64,000 nt of DNA from NCBI GenBank assembly GCA_019359215.1, contig JAHHHS010000003.1:109434-173433 (forward strand). Direction: 5' to 3'. The stretch is from Nostoc indistinguendum CM1-VF10. GTDB taxonomy: Bacteria > Cyanobacteriota > Cyanobacteriia > Cyanobacteriales > Nostocaceae. A program made the position numbers and the translations under genes. This document shows, one piece after another, positions 29,909 to 40,173 of the stretch (its first letter is position 1; each line of letters starts with the position of its first letter). The notes under the pieces are model-generated. The model saw only the letters and a program-made list of their open reading frames with translations, was not told where the DNA came from and ran no database searches.

Positions 29909-32167
29909 CTACCCTACTGAAAGGATGTGTGCATGGAAGAACGCCCAAGTTGTGGCAATTCCTCCCAAGAGGTAGTGAGCTACCCCTACAGCTCGACCCT
30001 GAATAATACTCAGAGCGCGAGGCTGAATTGCTGGTGCTACCTTCAGTTTGTTATGCGCCCAAACAATGGACTCAATCAGTTCTTGCCAGTAGCCGCGACC
30101 ACTGAACAGGAACATCAAGCTGAATGCCCAAACAAAGTGAGCGCCTAAGAACATGAGTCCATAAGCAGATAGCGCACTGCCATAGGAATTGATGACTTGT
30201 GTAGCTTGTGCCCACAAGAAGTCTCGCAACCAACCGTTGATGGTAATCGCGCTTTGGGCAAAGTTACCACCGGTGATGTGAGTCACAGCACCATCTGCAT
30301 CTACAGTTCCCCATACATCTGATTGCATCTTCCAGCTGAAGTGGAAAATTGCGATGGATATGGTGTTGTACATCCAGAATAGTCCGAGGAACACGTGATC
30401 CCAACCAGACACTTGACAGGTACCACCACGACCAGGACCGTCGCAAGGGAAGCGGAAGCCCAGGTTTGCTTTGTCTGGAATCAGACGAGAGCTACGGGCA
30501 AACAGGAATCCTTTTAACAGAATCAGGACGGTAACGTGAATTTGGAATGCGTGGATGTGATGGATCATAAAGTCGGCTGTACCCAAAGCAATGGGCATCA
30601 TCGCCACTTTGCCGCCTACCGCCAAGATTCCACCGCCGAACGCATAGCTAACTGGTTCTAAGGCATTGGGAGCAGTGCCACCAGGAGCTAAGGTGTGGAT
30701 GTTTTGTACCCATTGGGCAAAAACTGGTTGCAATTGGATTGCTGTATCCGAAAACATATCTTGGGGACGACCCAAGGCACGCATCGTGTCATTGTGGATG
30801 TACAACCCAAAGCTATGGAAGCCAAGGAATATACACACCCAGTTTAGGTGAGAGATGATTGCATCTCTATGACGAAGTACCCGATCCAAAACGTTGTTTT
30901 GGTTGACCACAGGATCGTAATCCCGCACCATGAAAATGGTAGCGTGAGCCGCACCGCCTACTATAAAGAAGGCTCCAATCCACATATGGTGAGTGAATAT
31001 GCACAACTGTGTAGCATAGTCAGTTGCCAGGTATGGGTAAGGAGGCATGGCGTACATATGGTGCGCCACAATAATGGTCAGCGAACCCAATAAAGCTAGG
31101 TTCGTTCCCAACTGAGCGTGCCAGGAGCTGGTCATGTTTTCATAAAGACCTTTGTGACCTTCACCAGTGAAAGGACCTTTATGATTTTCTAGGATCTCTT
31201 TAATGCTGTGACCAATACCCCAGTTGGTACGGTACTGATGACCAGCAATGATAAAGATAACTGCGATCGCTAAGTGGTGATGAGCAATGTCAGTCATCCA
31301 CAAGCCGCCTGTTACTGGGTTTAGACCGCCCTTGAAGGTGAGGAAGTCAGCATACTGACCCCAGTTCAAGGTGAAGAAAGGTGCTAAACCAGCAGCAAAG
31401 CTAGGATACAGCTCAGTCAACAAGCCTTTGTTCAAGATGAACTCGTGGGGCAAGGGTATATCTTTAAGAGCTACGCCTGCATCCAAAAGCTTGTTGGTCG
31501 GTGCGGACACGTGGATTATGTGACCGGCCCAGCCTAATGAACCACAACCCAGCAATACTGACAAGTGGTGATTCAGCATCGACTCCGTGTTCTGGAACCA
31601 TTCCAGTTTTGGAGCGCGTTTGTGGTAGTGGAACCAGCCAGCAAATAAGAATAAGCCTGCTAATACCAAGCCACCGATCGCAGTCACGTAAAGCTGGAAG
31701 GAGTTTGTGATACCCCAGCCACGCCATACTTGGAACAAACCGGAGGTGATTTGAATCCCGTGGAAACCACCGCCAACATCACCGTTTAAAATGTCTTGTC
31801 CCACAATGGGCCAAACGACCTGGGCACTAGGCCGAACGTTTAACGGGTCGCTTAACCAAGCTTCGTAGTTAGAAAACTTCGCACCGTGGAAAATCATCCC
31901 ACTCAACCAAACCATCACTACGGCTAAGTGGCCGAAGTGGGCTGAGAATATCTTACGGGATATGTCTTCTAAATCGCTTGTATGTGTATCAAAATCATGG
32001 GCGAGTGCGTGCAGGTTCCAAATCCATGTGGTGGTTTTGGGACCTCTGGCTAAGGATCTGTCAAAGTGTCCAGGTTGCGCCCATCTCTCGAATGAGGTTG
32101 GAACTGGGTCATTATCGACGATTACTCTTGCCTTTTTTTCCTCTCGCTCCGGAGGACTTATTGTCAT
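29909..32167 (-). CDS. psaA: Photosystem I P700 apoprotein A1
   Basis: A 752-residue PSI reaction-centre subunit. [19 protein letters not shown] near residue 575 gives two F-X ligands, and the chlorophyll-binding His pattern and both ends ([15 protein letters not shown] ... FHAHILSVG) are typical. Together with PsaB it binds P700, A0, A1 and F-X in the thylakoid membrane. A ribosome site GGAGG is visible about 10 nt before ATG 32167. psaB follows. Confidence 0.99.
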   Translation of the reverse strand: MTISPPEREEKKARVIVDNDPVPTSFERWAQPGHFDRSLARGPKTTTWIWNLHALAHDFDTHTSDLEDISRKIFSAHFGHLAVVMVWLSGMIFHGAKFSNYEAWLSDPLNVRPSAQVVWPIVGQDILNGDVGGGFHGIQITSGLFQVWRGWGITNSFQLYVTAIGGLVLAGLFLFAGWFHYHKRAPKLEWFQNTESMLNHHLSVLLGCGSLGWAGHIIHVSAPTNKLLDAGVALKDIPLPHEFILNKGLLTELYPSFAAGLAPFFTLNWGQYADFLTFKGGLNPVTGGLWMTDIAHHHLAIAVIFIIAGHQYRTNWGIGHSIKEILENHKGPFTGEGHKGLYENMTSSWHAQLGTNLALLGSLTIIVAHHMYAMPPYPYLATDYATQLCIFTHHMWIGAFFIVGGAAHATIFMVRDYDPVVNQNNVLDRVLRHRDAIISHLNWVCIFLGFHSFGLYIHNDTMRALGRPQDMFSDTAIQLQPVFAQWVQNIHTLAPGGTAPNALEPVSYAFGGGILAVGGKVAMMPIALGTADFMIHHIHAFQIHVTVLILLKGFLFARSSRLIPDKANLGFRFPCDGPGRGGTCQVSGWDHVFLGLFWMYNTISIAIFHFSWKMQSDVWGTVDADGAVTHITGGNFAQSAITINGWLRDFLWAQATQVINSYGSALSAYGLMFLGAHFVWAFSLMFLFSGRGYWQELIESIVWAHNKLKVAPAIQPRALSIIQGRAVGVAHYLLGGIATTWAFFHAHILSVG

Positions 32168-32644
32168 TCGACCTCCTCTCTAGATAAGGAATGAGGAATC
32201 ATGAATACCACAAAGTTAACCATTATCACATACTCCAGAATTTTACTGAAGCCGTAATGAACACCCTATGTGGATAGTTGTTTCTCGTTGAATTATAGAG
32301 TCTTAACCTGCACTTTGTTAGAGATATTTTAACAATAATTCAAACTTGCTGAAATCTAGCTGGAATTACTGCCTTGTATGCCTTTTAACTTCAAGCTCTT
32401 TGTCTAAAAGTCAATAGTTTTTCTATTTAATTTACAAAGAATAACAATTTGTAAAATTTATGGTTTGGCAGGCTGTGTCCGGCATTCCAGCTTTTGCTGC
32501 TATTATTCATGAACATTTGTGTCATATTTTCATTGTTGTAAGTAAAAAGCTGTAAAGAATATGACTTATTTTAAAATCTCCTGAGATACACAAGAAAACT
32601 TATGAGATTTGAGGCGAATTTCATCTTTTAGGCTATTGTTCCCT
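32168..32644. other. psaA leader and divergent promoter region
   Basis: About 480 bp between divergent psaA and the lipoprotein gene. It is AT-rich and presumably includes the light-regulated psaA promoter and a long leader. I looked for paired HLR1 octamers of the RpaB type; TTTACA/CTTACA elements occur near 32535-32560 on the minus strand but with the wrong spacing. No small gene was found. Confidence 0.4.
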
Positions 32645-34363
32645 ATGGACAGTTTGAGCCAAAATAATCTGTCAATTGTCGAAGACTATCACTGGGTGCA
32701 ACGCATGAACTCTTGGCAGAAAAGGGTATTACAGAAGCTCCTCCCTCAGAGGTTCCCGATTCTCAGGTGGGTAATGACATTATTGCTGGTATTAAGCTTG
32801 ACCAGTTGTGGTGGGAAACTCAGTAGCCAGGAAGTATCTACTGAATATAGAGAAAACTCTCCAGAGATTTCTCAAATTTCAAAGCAATTTTCGGAAGTTT
32901 CCCCACCATCTGTTATCCAAGAACTGCGGACAATTTTGGAAGTTTATCAGCCACAGGTTACAATTGTTACTCCGCAAGCTGATGAAGTTCTCCAAGACAA
33001 CAAAGCCACAGCCAGTTTTCAGGTTAAGGATCTACCAATATTTAAAGACCCACAATTACAACTAGGGCCCCATTTACACGTAATTTTAGATAACCAACCT
33101 TATATACCTGTTTACGGCCTGAATCAGCCCTTGGTTTTGCCAGACTTGTCTCCAGGTACTCATACCCTGCGCGTCTTTGCCTCTCGTCCTTGGCATGAAA
33201 GCTTTAAGAATGAAGGCGCTTATGCCCAGACAACATTTCACGTTTTCACCAAAACCGACGACAACAACCCAGATCCTAATTTACCCCTGCTAACTTACAG
33301 CCGTCCTCAAAGTAGCTACGGAGCAGAACCAATCTTACTGGACTTTTACCTAACTAACGCTCCTCTGCACCTCGCCCTGAAGGAAAACGCTAACGACGAA
33401 TTCAGTGATTGGCGCATCCGCTCCACAATTAATGGTGAAAGCTTTATTTTCGATCGCTGGCAAGCAGTTTATCTTAAAGGCTTCCGTCCAGGAAAAAACT
33501 GGGTAAAACTAGAATTTCTTGATAACCAAGGAAATCCTCTTAAAAATGCCTTTAACACTACAGTCAGGCTGATTGACTATCAACCAAAAGGCAAAGACAG
33601 TTTGTCGAAAATTGTCAGAGGAGAACTCACAGTAGATGAGGTGCGTGGCATTGTAGACCCGAATTATAAACTCGCACCTACGCCGTCTGTTGAGAAAACA
33701 CCCCAAATACAACCGAAGCTAGAAAAACAGCCCATTCCTGAAACTGAAATTCCAAAAGAATCCAAAACACAGCCAGAACAACAAAAATTGGAAGTTCCAA
33801 CGGCTGTACCATCTCCTAGTCTGTCACCAACACCATCAGAAATAATTGAGCCTCCAGTACCAGAACCGCAGCCAGAGGTAAAACCAACACCTGAATCAAC
33901 GCCTTTACCTGAAAAAGTTGTACCTCAACCAATAAAACCTAAATTAGATGGATATTTCAACCGTAGGGCTGGTAAAGTCCCCAACCCACAATCATCAGTT
34001 GAGCCATCGCCTAGTTTGCCACCCACGCTGCCAGAGATTATCGAGTCTCCAGTACCAGAAATAATTACGCCGACACTAGAACCACAGCCAGAGGTAACGC
34101 CAACTCCTGAATCAACGCCATTACCCGAAAAAGTTGTACCTCAACCAATAAAACCTAAATTAGATGGATATTTCAACCGTAGGGCTGGTAAAGTCCCCAA
34201 CCCCCAATCATCAGTTGAGCCATCGCCTAGTTTGCCACCCACGCTGCCAGAGATTATCGAGTCTCCAGTACCAGAAATAATTACGCCAACAGCAGAACCA
34301 CAGCCAGAGGTAACGCCAACACCTGAATCAATGCCATTACCGGAAAAAAGAGAAGTGAAATAA
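32645..34363 (+). CDS. Membrane-anchored or lipoprotein with Pro-rich tandem repeats, unknown
   Basis: 572 residues from ATG 32645 (a TTG start at 32609 would add 12). After ~45 hydrophilic residues comes a hydrophobic stretch ending LSLTSCGG, which looks like a lipobox although it is far from the N-terminus; ATG 32705 (MNSWQKR) would place it normally. Residues ~100-330 are a globular domain of beta-sandwich character (LGPHLHVILDNQPYIPVYG; GTHTLRVFASRPWHES). The C-terminal ~190 residues are Pro/Glu-rich with a 72-residue unit present about twice. It is likely an envelope protein; I do not recognise a named family. Confidence 0.7.
   Translation: MDSLSQNNLSIVEDYHWVQRMNSWQKRVLQKLLPQRFPILRWVMTLLLVLSLTSCGGKLSSQEVSTEYRENSPEISQISKQFSEVSPPSVIQELRTILEVYQPQVTIVTPQADEVLQDNKATASFQVKDLPIFKDPQLQLGPHLHVILDNQPYIPVYGLNQPLVLPDLSPGTHTLRVFASRPWHESFKNEGAYAQTTFHVFTKTDDNNPDPNLPLLTYSRPQSSYGAEPILLDFYLTNAPLHLALKENANDEFSDWRIRSTINGESFIFDRWQAVYLKGFRPGKNWVKLEFLDNQGNPLKNAFNTTVRLIDYQPKGKDSLSKIVRGELTVDEVRGIVDPNYKLAPTPSVEKTPQIQPKLEKQPIPETEIPKESKTQPEQQKLEVPTAVPSPSLSPTPSEIIEPPVPEPQPEVKPTPESTPLPEKVVPQPIKPKLDGYFNRRAGKVPNPQSSVEPSPSLPPTLPEIIESPVPEIITPTLEPQPEVTPTPESTPLPEKVVPQPIKPKLDGYFNRRAGKVPNPQSSVEPSPSLPPTLPEIIESPVPEIITPTAEPQPEVTPTPESMPLPEKREVK
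33911..34345 (+). repeat. 216-bp tandem duplication inside the lipoprotein gene
   Basis: The block beginning GAAAAAGTTGTACCTCAACC recurs at 33911 and 34127, 216 bp (72 codons) apart, and a third partial copy starts at 34343. The two full units differ by only a few bases (for example ACACTA versus ACAGCA), so the duplication is recent or kept alike by conversion. A shorter related PSLSPTPSEIIE unit precedes it at about 33815. Confidence 0.88.
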
Positions 34364-34467
34364 TTTGCTTTACTGTCGGGAGCAAAAATTTGCAAAATTT
34401 TTACTTTTGCAGAACAACTAGGGAATTCTAAGTAAGGATTAGCTTTTATTACTTACTTAGGATTCCT

Positions 34468-35292
34468 ATGCCTTATCAGACTCAAGGTTCAAATTTTCAG
34501 GCAGTTTCCGGTGATATTGCTGCCGTACAATCGAACCGAAAAGGGTGGTTTTCACGACTTACAAATGGTCTGAGTGTTGGTAACAAAATTAAATGTGGCT
34601 ATGCTCTTGCCCTGAGCGTTGGAATTTTAGGAACTACGATTGGATTAATCTTTGGAGAACACTATCAAGAAAAGGCTTTGCAGGAGCAACAAAACGCTTT
34701 TAAGGAACTGAATTTGCTTTATCGCCTCCAGACAAGTATCCTCCAGACACGGACGCACCAACAGCAGCTCATTCCATTAGTGCCATATCCAAAGTTATAT
34801 ACAGAGGAATACGCACACATTACTAATGTACATGCACCTGAAATTGAGCAAGTCTGGTCTGAACTCCAAAAATATATAAAAAATGCTGATTATGCGGGCG
34901 AAAACCATATTGAGAACATTCCCCTGTTTCTAAAAACTTATGATGGTTTAGCTCAAACTTATATTCGGCAACTTAAAGAATTACTTCAGCAACTTGAACT
35001 ATCACCTTTAACTCAAAATAAAATTGCGATCGCTCAACAACGACTGTTGAAGTTTACCAACAGTGAGTTAGCAATCAAGTTTGACGGGATACAAGAAAGA
35101 ATTTTTGAGACGTTCTTCACTACTAAAGCCAGAGGTATTGGCACTGGTATGGGACTTTCAATTAGTCATCAGATTGTAGTTGAGAAACACGGAGGACAAT
35201 TAATGTGTAAATCTGAGGTGGGTAGTGGTACAGAATTCATCATTTCTCTTCCAATTCAAAAGCACCATTTATCAGAAAATGCTCAAGTGTAA
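34468..35292 (+). pseudogene. Histidine kinase with large in-frame internal deletion
   Basis: 274 residues. Residues 1-40 are polar, 41-64 form a membrane helix, and ~70-206 are a helical extracytoplasmic or four-helix sensor region. At about residue 207 the sequence jumps straight to the end of a HATPase domain: ERIFETFFTTK, GTGMGLSISHQIV, GSGTEFIISLPI. The second sensor membrane helix, HAMP, H-box and N/G1 boxes are all absent, so about 250 or more residues have been lost with the frame kept. No phosphorylatable His or nucleotide site is complete. Its 3' end overlaps convergent glsA by 21 bp. Confidence 0.8.
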
Positions 35293-36183
35293 CTCTTGCG
35301 CTAAAGCTTCAACAAATGCGATCGCACCTACAGAATTTCCTATATCATCTAACCCTGGACTATAGCAAGCGATCGCTCCCTCACCTGGTACTATTGCCAC
35401 AAGTCCACCACCAATCCCTGATTTCATCGGTAGACCGATTTTGACTGCAAACTGGGCAGAAGCTTCATATAACCCACAAGTTGACATCAACGCGTTGACA
35501 ATCCGGCGGTTTTGTACCGATAAACAGTCATTTTCACAAGCTAGGAGTTTTCCTAACAGGGCTAAATCTTCAACTCGTCCTGATATGCAGCATATTTGCT
35601 CGTAAGTGTCAAGTGCCGTTTCCCAGTTTTCTAGATGACCTGTTTCGGCAAGATAGTTTGTGATCGCTTCATTGGCTGTTGAACGGGTTAATCGGACTGA
35701 AGCCAGCATTACCTCATCCAAATTTAGTTGACAACCTGCTAATTGGTTGAGCCATTGACAAAATAAAAGAGTGCGAACGCTTGCGTCCCTTCCTGGTAAT
35801 TTACCAGCGAGAGTAATTGCTCCACTATTAATCATCGGATTGCGGGGGTATCCGCGATCGGTAATGAGTTGTTCTAAAGAATTGAAAGGTGCATCCGATG
35901 GTTCCACTCCAACCCATCCAAAAACTTTTTCTGCTCCTAGATGTTCTAGCAGATAGAGTAAAGAAAATGTCTTAATCACGCTCATTAGCGGGAACACACA
36001 AGCTGTATCCCCAAAGCTGATAGTTTTCCCCGATTCACAGCAGATATGAACTGCGAACCAACCAGGATTAGCTACAGCCAATTTCGGAATGCGATCGATA
36101 ACTTTTCCGTGTTCAGCTTTAGTTTTCGCTTGTTGTACCAAAGCTGACAACTCTATAGTAGTTAGTCTGTCAAGTCTTTTCAA
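35272..36183 (-). CDS. glsA: Glutaminase A
   Basis: A 303-residue serine-dependent glutaminase hydrolysing glutamine to glutamate and ammonia. The beta-lactamase-like fold is marked by the catalytic SVIK (near 68-71), NPMINSGAI near 115, and the late GGGLVAIVPGEGAIACYSP block. Length is normal for the family. It is the only nitrogen-metabolism gene nearby and lies 37 bp after the HAD gene on the same strand, so the two may be cotranscribed. Confidence 0.95.
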   Translation of the reverse strand: MKRLDRLTTIELSALVQQAKTKAEHGKVIDRIPKLAVANPGWFAVHICCESGKTISFGDTACVFPLMSVIKTFSLLYLLEHLGAEKVFGWVGVEPSDAPFNSLEQLITDRGYPRNPMINSGAITLAGKLPGRDASVRTLLFCQWLNQLAGCQLNLDEVMLASVRLTRSTANEAITNYLAETGHLENWETALDTYEQICCISGRVEDLALLGKLLACENDCLSVQNRRIVNALMSTCGLYEASAQFAVKIGLPMKSGIGGGLVAIVPGEGAIACYSPGLDDIGNSVGAIAFVEALAQELHLSIF

Positions 36184-36220
36184 AAGTGATATCCGTTAAA
36201 ACCATTTCTAGTTTATGCGG

Positions 36221-37105
36221 TTACTGAAAGTTAAAAACTATGTCAGAGTCCGGTTTAAAAGCATATTTGTTCGACCAATCCTGATGAATGTATTTAACAA
36301 CACTGTCTTCTATATTTGAGCCAATTTCTAATGTTGCATAACGTTTGAGTTCGGCATCTGCATTAGCAACTGCAATGGCATTATTAGCAATTTTGAATAT
36401 TTTGATGTCATTAATTTGATCGCCAAAGACCGCAATTTCACTTTCCTCTAATCCATAATTTTCTACCAAAGTCCGAATAGCTTGACCTTTCGTAGCTTTT
36501 TGATCATGAATTGTTAACCAATACCAACCCGGAGAGTATTGGTTTTCCATCAAGTGTGTCTCTACATTAATTCCATGTCTTTCAATAATCGCGCTTTGAA
36601 GTTCAAGCAGTTGGTGTGCGTGACTAATCACTGTTAGACAAACGACTTGATCGCTAAAAGAATGCGTCAAATCCGCAATTGTTCGCCATCTTAGGTCTTT
36701 GCTTGTTAGGCGATCGCTAAGATACCAACGCATACCATCGTTGATTACATCTTTATAGTAGGCGCAATCTTCCGTGCCATTAAAACTAGATACAAACGGA
36801 ACACAGCCAAACTCCAGGATAAGTTTGTAGATACTTTCAACTACGAAAGGACAAATAGAGTTAATTATTTCATGTCTACCAGAATCCAAATCAGAAATAA
36901 AAGCACCATTAAATTCGATAACTGGGAGACGAAGATTCAAACCTTTCAGTATGACTTGCATAGAAACAACGCTACGCGCACTAGCTACAGTAAACTGTAG
37001 TCCTTGATGCAAGAGTTCAGAAAGGATTTTTTTGCTGAATGTAGAAAGAATTGCATTATCTCCAAGCAATGTACCGTCTAAATCTGAAACATAAACAGTG
37101 TTCAT
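36221..37105 (-). CDS. HAD-superfamily phosphatase, Cof type
   Basis: 294 residues. Motif I is DLDGTLLG at residues 9-16, with the nucleophile and acid aspartates; motif III Lys is within DQKATKGQAI; motif IV is FGDQINDIKIF near 230. A large C2-type cap between motifs is typical for Cof/YidA-like sugar phosphate phosphatases. The exact substrate is not predictable. It lies upstream of glsA in the same orientation. Confidence 0.9.
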   Translation of the reverse strand: MNTVYVSDLDGTLLGDNAILSTFSKKILSELLHQGLQFTVASARSVVSMQVILKGLNLRLPVIEFNGAFISDLDSGRHEIINSICPFVVESIYKLILEFGCVPFVSSFNGTEDCAYYKDVINDGMRWYLSDRLTSKDLRWRTIADLTHSFSDQVVCLTVISHAHQLLELQSAIIERHGINVETHLMENQYSPGWYWLTIHDQKATKGQAIRTLVENYGLEESEIAVFGDQINDIKIFKIANNAIAVANADAELKRYATLEIGSNIEDSVVKYIHQDWSNKYAFKPDSDIVFNFQ

Positions 37106-37289
37106 AAACTTTAGCTGACACTGGTTGAGAGGACAATTATACTTTAAATTACGATAAATCGATCTAAGTCGTCGTCTCCCTTTTATGTTTAATTATTGTG
37201 TATAACCTGTGTACAAGAACAGCAAAATATGCATATAAACTGCTCTTAATTTAAAGTTAAAGTGATAAGCTTTTAGCAAAGGATACTTT

Positions 37290-38807
37290 ATGATTCCCCG
37301 TGTCAGAGCGCCAGAACTACCACAAAATTACTTTTGGCTCAATACCGATAAACCCTTGTCTCTTAAACAGTTCAAGGGTAGAGTTGTAATTTTAGATTTT
37401 TGGACATACTGCTGTATCAATTGTCTGCATATTCTGCCAAACCTGAAATATTTAGAACAAAAATATAAAGATAGTCTTACTGTTATCGGCGTTCACTCTG
37501 CCAAATTTGACAACGAAAAAGAAACAGAAAATATTCGCCAAGCTATCCTGCGTTACGACATTGAACACCCAGTTGTAGTTGATAGTAATTTTCGAGTTTG
37601 GGAAGAGTATGCTGTGCGTGCTTGGCCTACGTTAATAATTATTGATCCAGAAGGTTATGTGATTGGACAGATTTCTGGTGAAGGAAACCGCGACACTTTA
37701 GACGAGTTAATTCAAAAGTTAATTCAGCAACACCAAGACAAAGGCACAATTAATTTTCAAGAAATCAGCTTGACTTTAGAAAAACAGCGCCAACCATTAA
37801 TCACACCTCTAGCTTTTCCTGGTAAAGTTCTAGCTACTCCAATGGGTTTATTCATCGCTGACTCTGGACATCATCGCCTGATTATGAGTACCTTCGACGG
37901 CGAAATTCTGCACTTGATTGGTACTGGAAAATCTGGCTTAACTGATGGTGCTTTTAACGAAGCGCAATTTTTTGCACCACAGGGAATGGCTTATGATGCC
38001 GAAAATGAAATTCTTTATGTTGCTGATACAGAAAATCATACCCTGCGGCGAATAGATTTGAAGCGTCAAGTAGTGGAAGCGATCGCAGGAACGGGTGAAC
38101 AAAGCCCCAATATCCGTCCTCATGGCGGTATTGGTTTAGAAACTGCGCTAAATTCTCCTTGGGATTTAGTCAAAGTGGGAAATACCTTGTTTATTGCAAT
38201 GGCTGGGCCTCATCAAATTTGGGAAATGGATTTAGAAACTGGCATTATCAAAACTTATGCTGGTACTGGTGCAGAAGCTTGCGTTGATGGTTCACTTACC
38301 GAATCTGCTTTTGCTCAACCTAGCGGTATTAGCACCGATGGGAATAAATTATATATTGCTGACAGTGAAGTTAGCTCAATTCGCGGTGTTGGAATTGTAG
38401 AACCGTACCAAGTGCGAACTGTTTGCGGTAGCGGGGGTTTATTTGGTTTTGGTGATGTAGATGGACTAGGTGAAGATGTTCGTTTACAGCACTGTTTAGG
38501 AGTGGAATATGCTCAGAATTTTTTGTGGGTAGCAGATACTTACAATCACAAAATTAAATTAGTGAATCCTAGTACAGGGAATTGTCAAACAGTTTTAGGA
38601 GATGGTACTAGTGGCTTACAAGATGGCCAGGGTAAAAACACTTGGTTTTTTGAACCTTCGGGATTGAGTGTTCTGAGTTCACATTTATATATTGCTGATA
38701 CTAATAATCATGCCATCCGCCGCGTAGATTTGAATACTCTTGAGGTGACAACGCTAAAGTTTCTTGGGTTATGTGCACCAGATGTATGTATTCCGCCAAA
38801 TTTATAA
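37290..38807 (+). CDS. Thioredoxin-like domain fused to NHL repeat propeller
   Basis: 505 residues related to NHLRC2. The N-terminal thioredoxin/AhpC-like domain has FWTYCCINCLHILPNL with a Cys42-x-x-Cys45 active site; from about residue 165 onward NHL repeats recur (VLATPMGLFIADSGHHRL, DAENEILYVADTENHTLRRI, LYIADTNNHAIRRV) forming a six-bladed propeller. No signal peptide is visible, so it is probably cytoplasmic. Its cellular role in cyanobacteria is not established. Confidence 0.92.
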   Translation: MIPRVRAPELPQNYFWLNTDKPLSLKQFKGRVVILDFWTYCCINCLHILPNLKYLEQKYKDSLTVIGVHSAKFDNEKETENIRQAILRYDIEHPVVVDSNFRVWEEYAVRAWPTLIIIDPEGYVIGQISGEGNRDTLDELIQKLIQQHQDKGTINFQEISLTLEKQRQPLITPLAFPGKVLATPMGLFIADSGHHRLIMSTFDGEILHLIGTGKSGLTDGAFNEAQFFAPQGMAYDAENEILYVADTENHTLRRIDLKRQVVEAIAGTGEQSPNIRPHGGIGLETALNSPWDLVKVGNTLFIAMAGPHQIWEMDLETGIIKTYAGTGAEACVDGSLTESAFAQPSGISTDGNKLYIADSEVSSIRGVGIVEPYQVRTVCGSGGLFGFGDVDGLGEDVRLQHCLGVEYAQNFLWVADTYNHKIKLVNPSTGNCQTVLGDGTSGLQDGQGKNTWFFEPSGLSVLSSHLYIADTNNHAIRRVDLNTLEVTTLKFLGLCAPDVCIPPNL

Positions 38808-38971
38808 AAAGATTACCTCACGGTAAGAGAACAAATACAAGACAGCTAAGGCAACAGAATTCGCGGATACATCAAGGTTTTACCTGAGTAGAAACGATTT
38901 ATTTATAACCCCCCTTTTCAAGCATTCCGCGCTTTACTTAAAGAACGGGGAATTAATAATTTAGAGCAATT

Positions 38972-40012
38972 GTGACCGAATTTAATTTACAAATCCAAGA
39001 AAATAGCGATGGCTTTGCCAACGCCGAAAGCGATCGCTCATCAACTCCACTAGAGGATGGAGAGTCTAGCTTACTTCCCTTCAAGGATACGATACACTGC
39101 GTCAACACTAAAGGCAACGATCGCCTTGACCGTTATCTTTCCCAAGAATTACCAGACTTATCTCGTTCCCGCATCCAACAGTTAATTGAACAGGGTAACG
39201 TCCAACTTAACGACAAAGTTTGCACATCTAAGAAGATCAATGTCAAGTTAGGCGATCGCATCACTCTCGAAATACCAGAAGCACAACCTTTAGAACTCCT
39301 TGCAGAAGATATCCCCTTAGATATCCTCTACGAAGACGACCAGCTACTCATTCTCAACAAACCCGCAGGGTTAGTTGTCCATCCTGCACCCGGTCATCCA
39401 GATGGTACTTTAGTAAATGCTCTATTGGCACATTGCCCCAATTTACCAGGAATTGGAGGAGTCCAACGTCCGGGAATTGTCCATCGATTGGATAAAGATA
39501 CAACAGGTGCGATCGCGATCGCTAAAACAGAAGTTGCCCATCATCACCTACAAGCACAACTCAAAGCTAAAACCGCACGCAGAGAATATTTGGGTGTGGT
39601 TTATGGTGCGCCAAAAGTTGACAGTGGTAGGATTGACTTACCTATTGGTCGCCATCCACAAGACCGCAAGAAAATGGCTATTATGCCTGTTGAACAAGGC
39701 GGACGAGTCGCCGTCACTCATTGGCAAGTACTAGAACGCCTCGGTAACTATACATTAATTCACTTCCAACTAGAAACCGGACGTACCCATCAAATTCGCG
39801 TCCACAGCGCTAAAATAGGTCATCCCATTGTCGGCGACCCAGTTTATAGTTCTGGTCATTCAGTGGGCGTAAATTTGCCCGGTCAAGCACTGCACGCTTG
39901 GCGACTAAAATTGCAGCATCCCGTATCTGGAGAGTTGATTGAGGTGACTGCAAACCCTCCCAGCCACTTTACAAAACTTGTGGAGATGTTAAAAAGACGA
40001 ACTACATCTTAA
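38972..40012 (+). CDS. rluD: RluA/RluD-family pseudouridine synthase
   Basis: 346 residues from a GTG start. After a 35-residue hydrophilic leader comes an S4 RNA-binding domain (LDRYLSQELPDLSRSRIQQLIEQG), then the catalytic domain with the active-site Asp in HRLDKDTTGA near residue 177 and the LETGRTHQIRVH block. The S4 domain and overall order fit the RluD subgroup that modifies 23S rRNA helix 69; the precise site is inferred. Confidence 0.93.
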   Translation: MTEFNLQIQENSDGFANAESDRSSTPLEDGESSLLPFKDTIHCVNTKGNDRLDRYLSQELPDLSRSRIQQLIEQGNVQLNDKVCTSKKINVKLGDRITLEIPEAQPLELLAEDIPLDILYEDDQLLILNKPAGLVVHPAPGHPDGTLVNALLAHCPNLPGIGGVQRPGIVHRLDKDTTGAIAIAKTEVAHHHLQAQLKAKTARREYLGVVYGAPKVDSGRIDLPIGRHPQDRKKMAIMPVEQGGRVAVTHWQVLERLGNYTLIHFQLETGRTHQIRVHSAKIGHPIVGDPVYSSGHSVGVNLPGQALHAWRLKLQHPVSGELIEVTANPPSHFTKLVEMLKRRTTS

Positions 40013-40173
40013 TCTTTTTTATTCAAAGCGATCGCATTCTTGTAGGGGATTTGAGGAGCGATCGCCCTCGTTCTCACCTCGGTACTAACGCCGGAGTTTT
40101 TGGTTATGGAGTGCTTTAGCGTAGCTTACAGTAGATATCGCGCTCAAGCAAACCCCGTCTCTTTGAGCAGCAG

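Noticed and set aside
27564..32187. Several 60-130-residue frames opposite or overlapping psaA and psaB
   Set aside because: They mirror highly biased psaA/psaB codons, have no ribosome sites or domains, and overlap certain genes completely.
32520..32560. Possible RpaB HLR1 site upstream of psaA
   Set aside because: Two TTACA-like elements occur, but their spacing and flanks do not fit the HLR1 direct-repeat rule.
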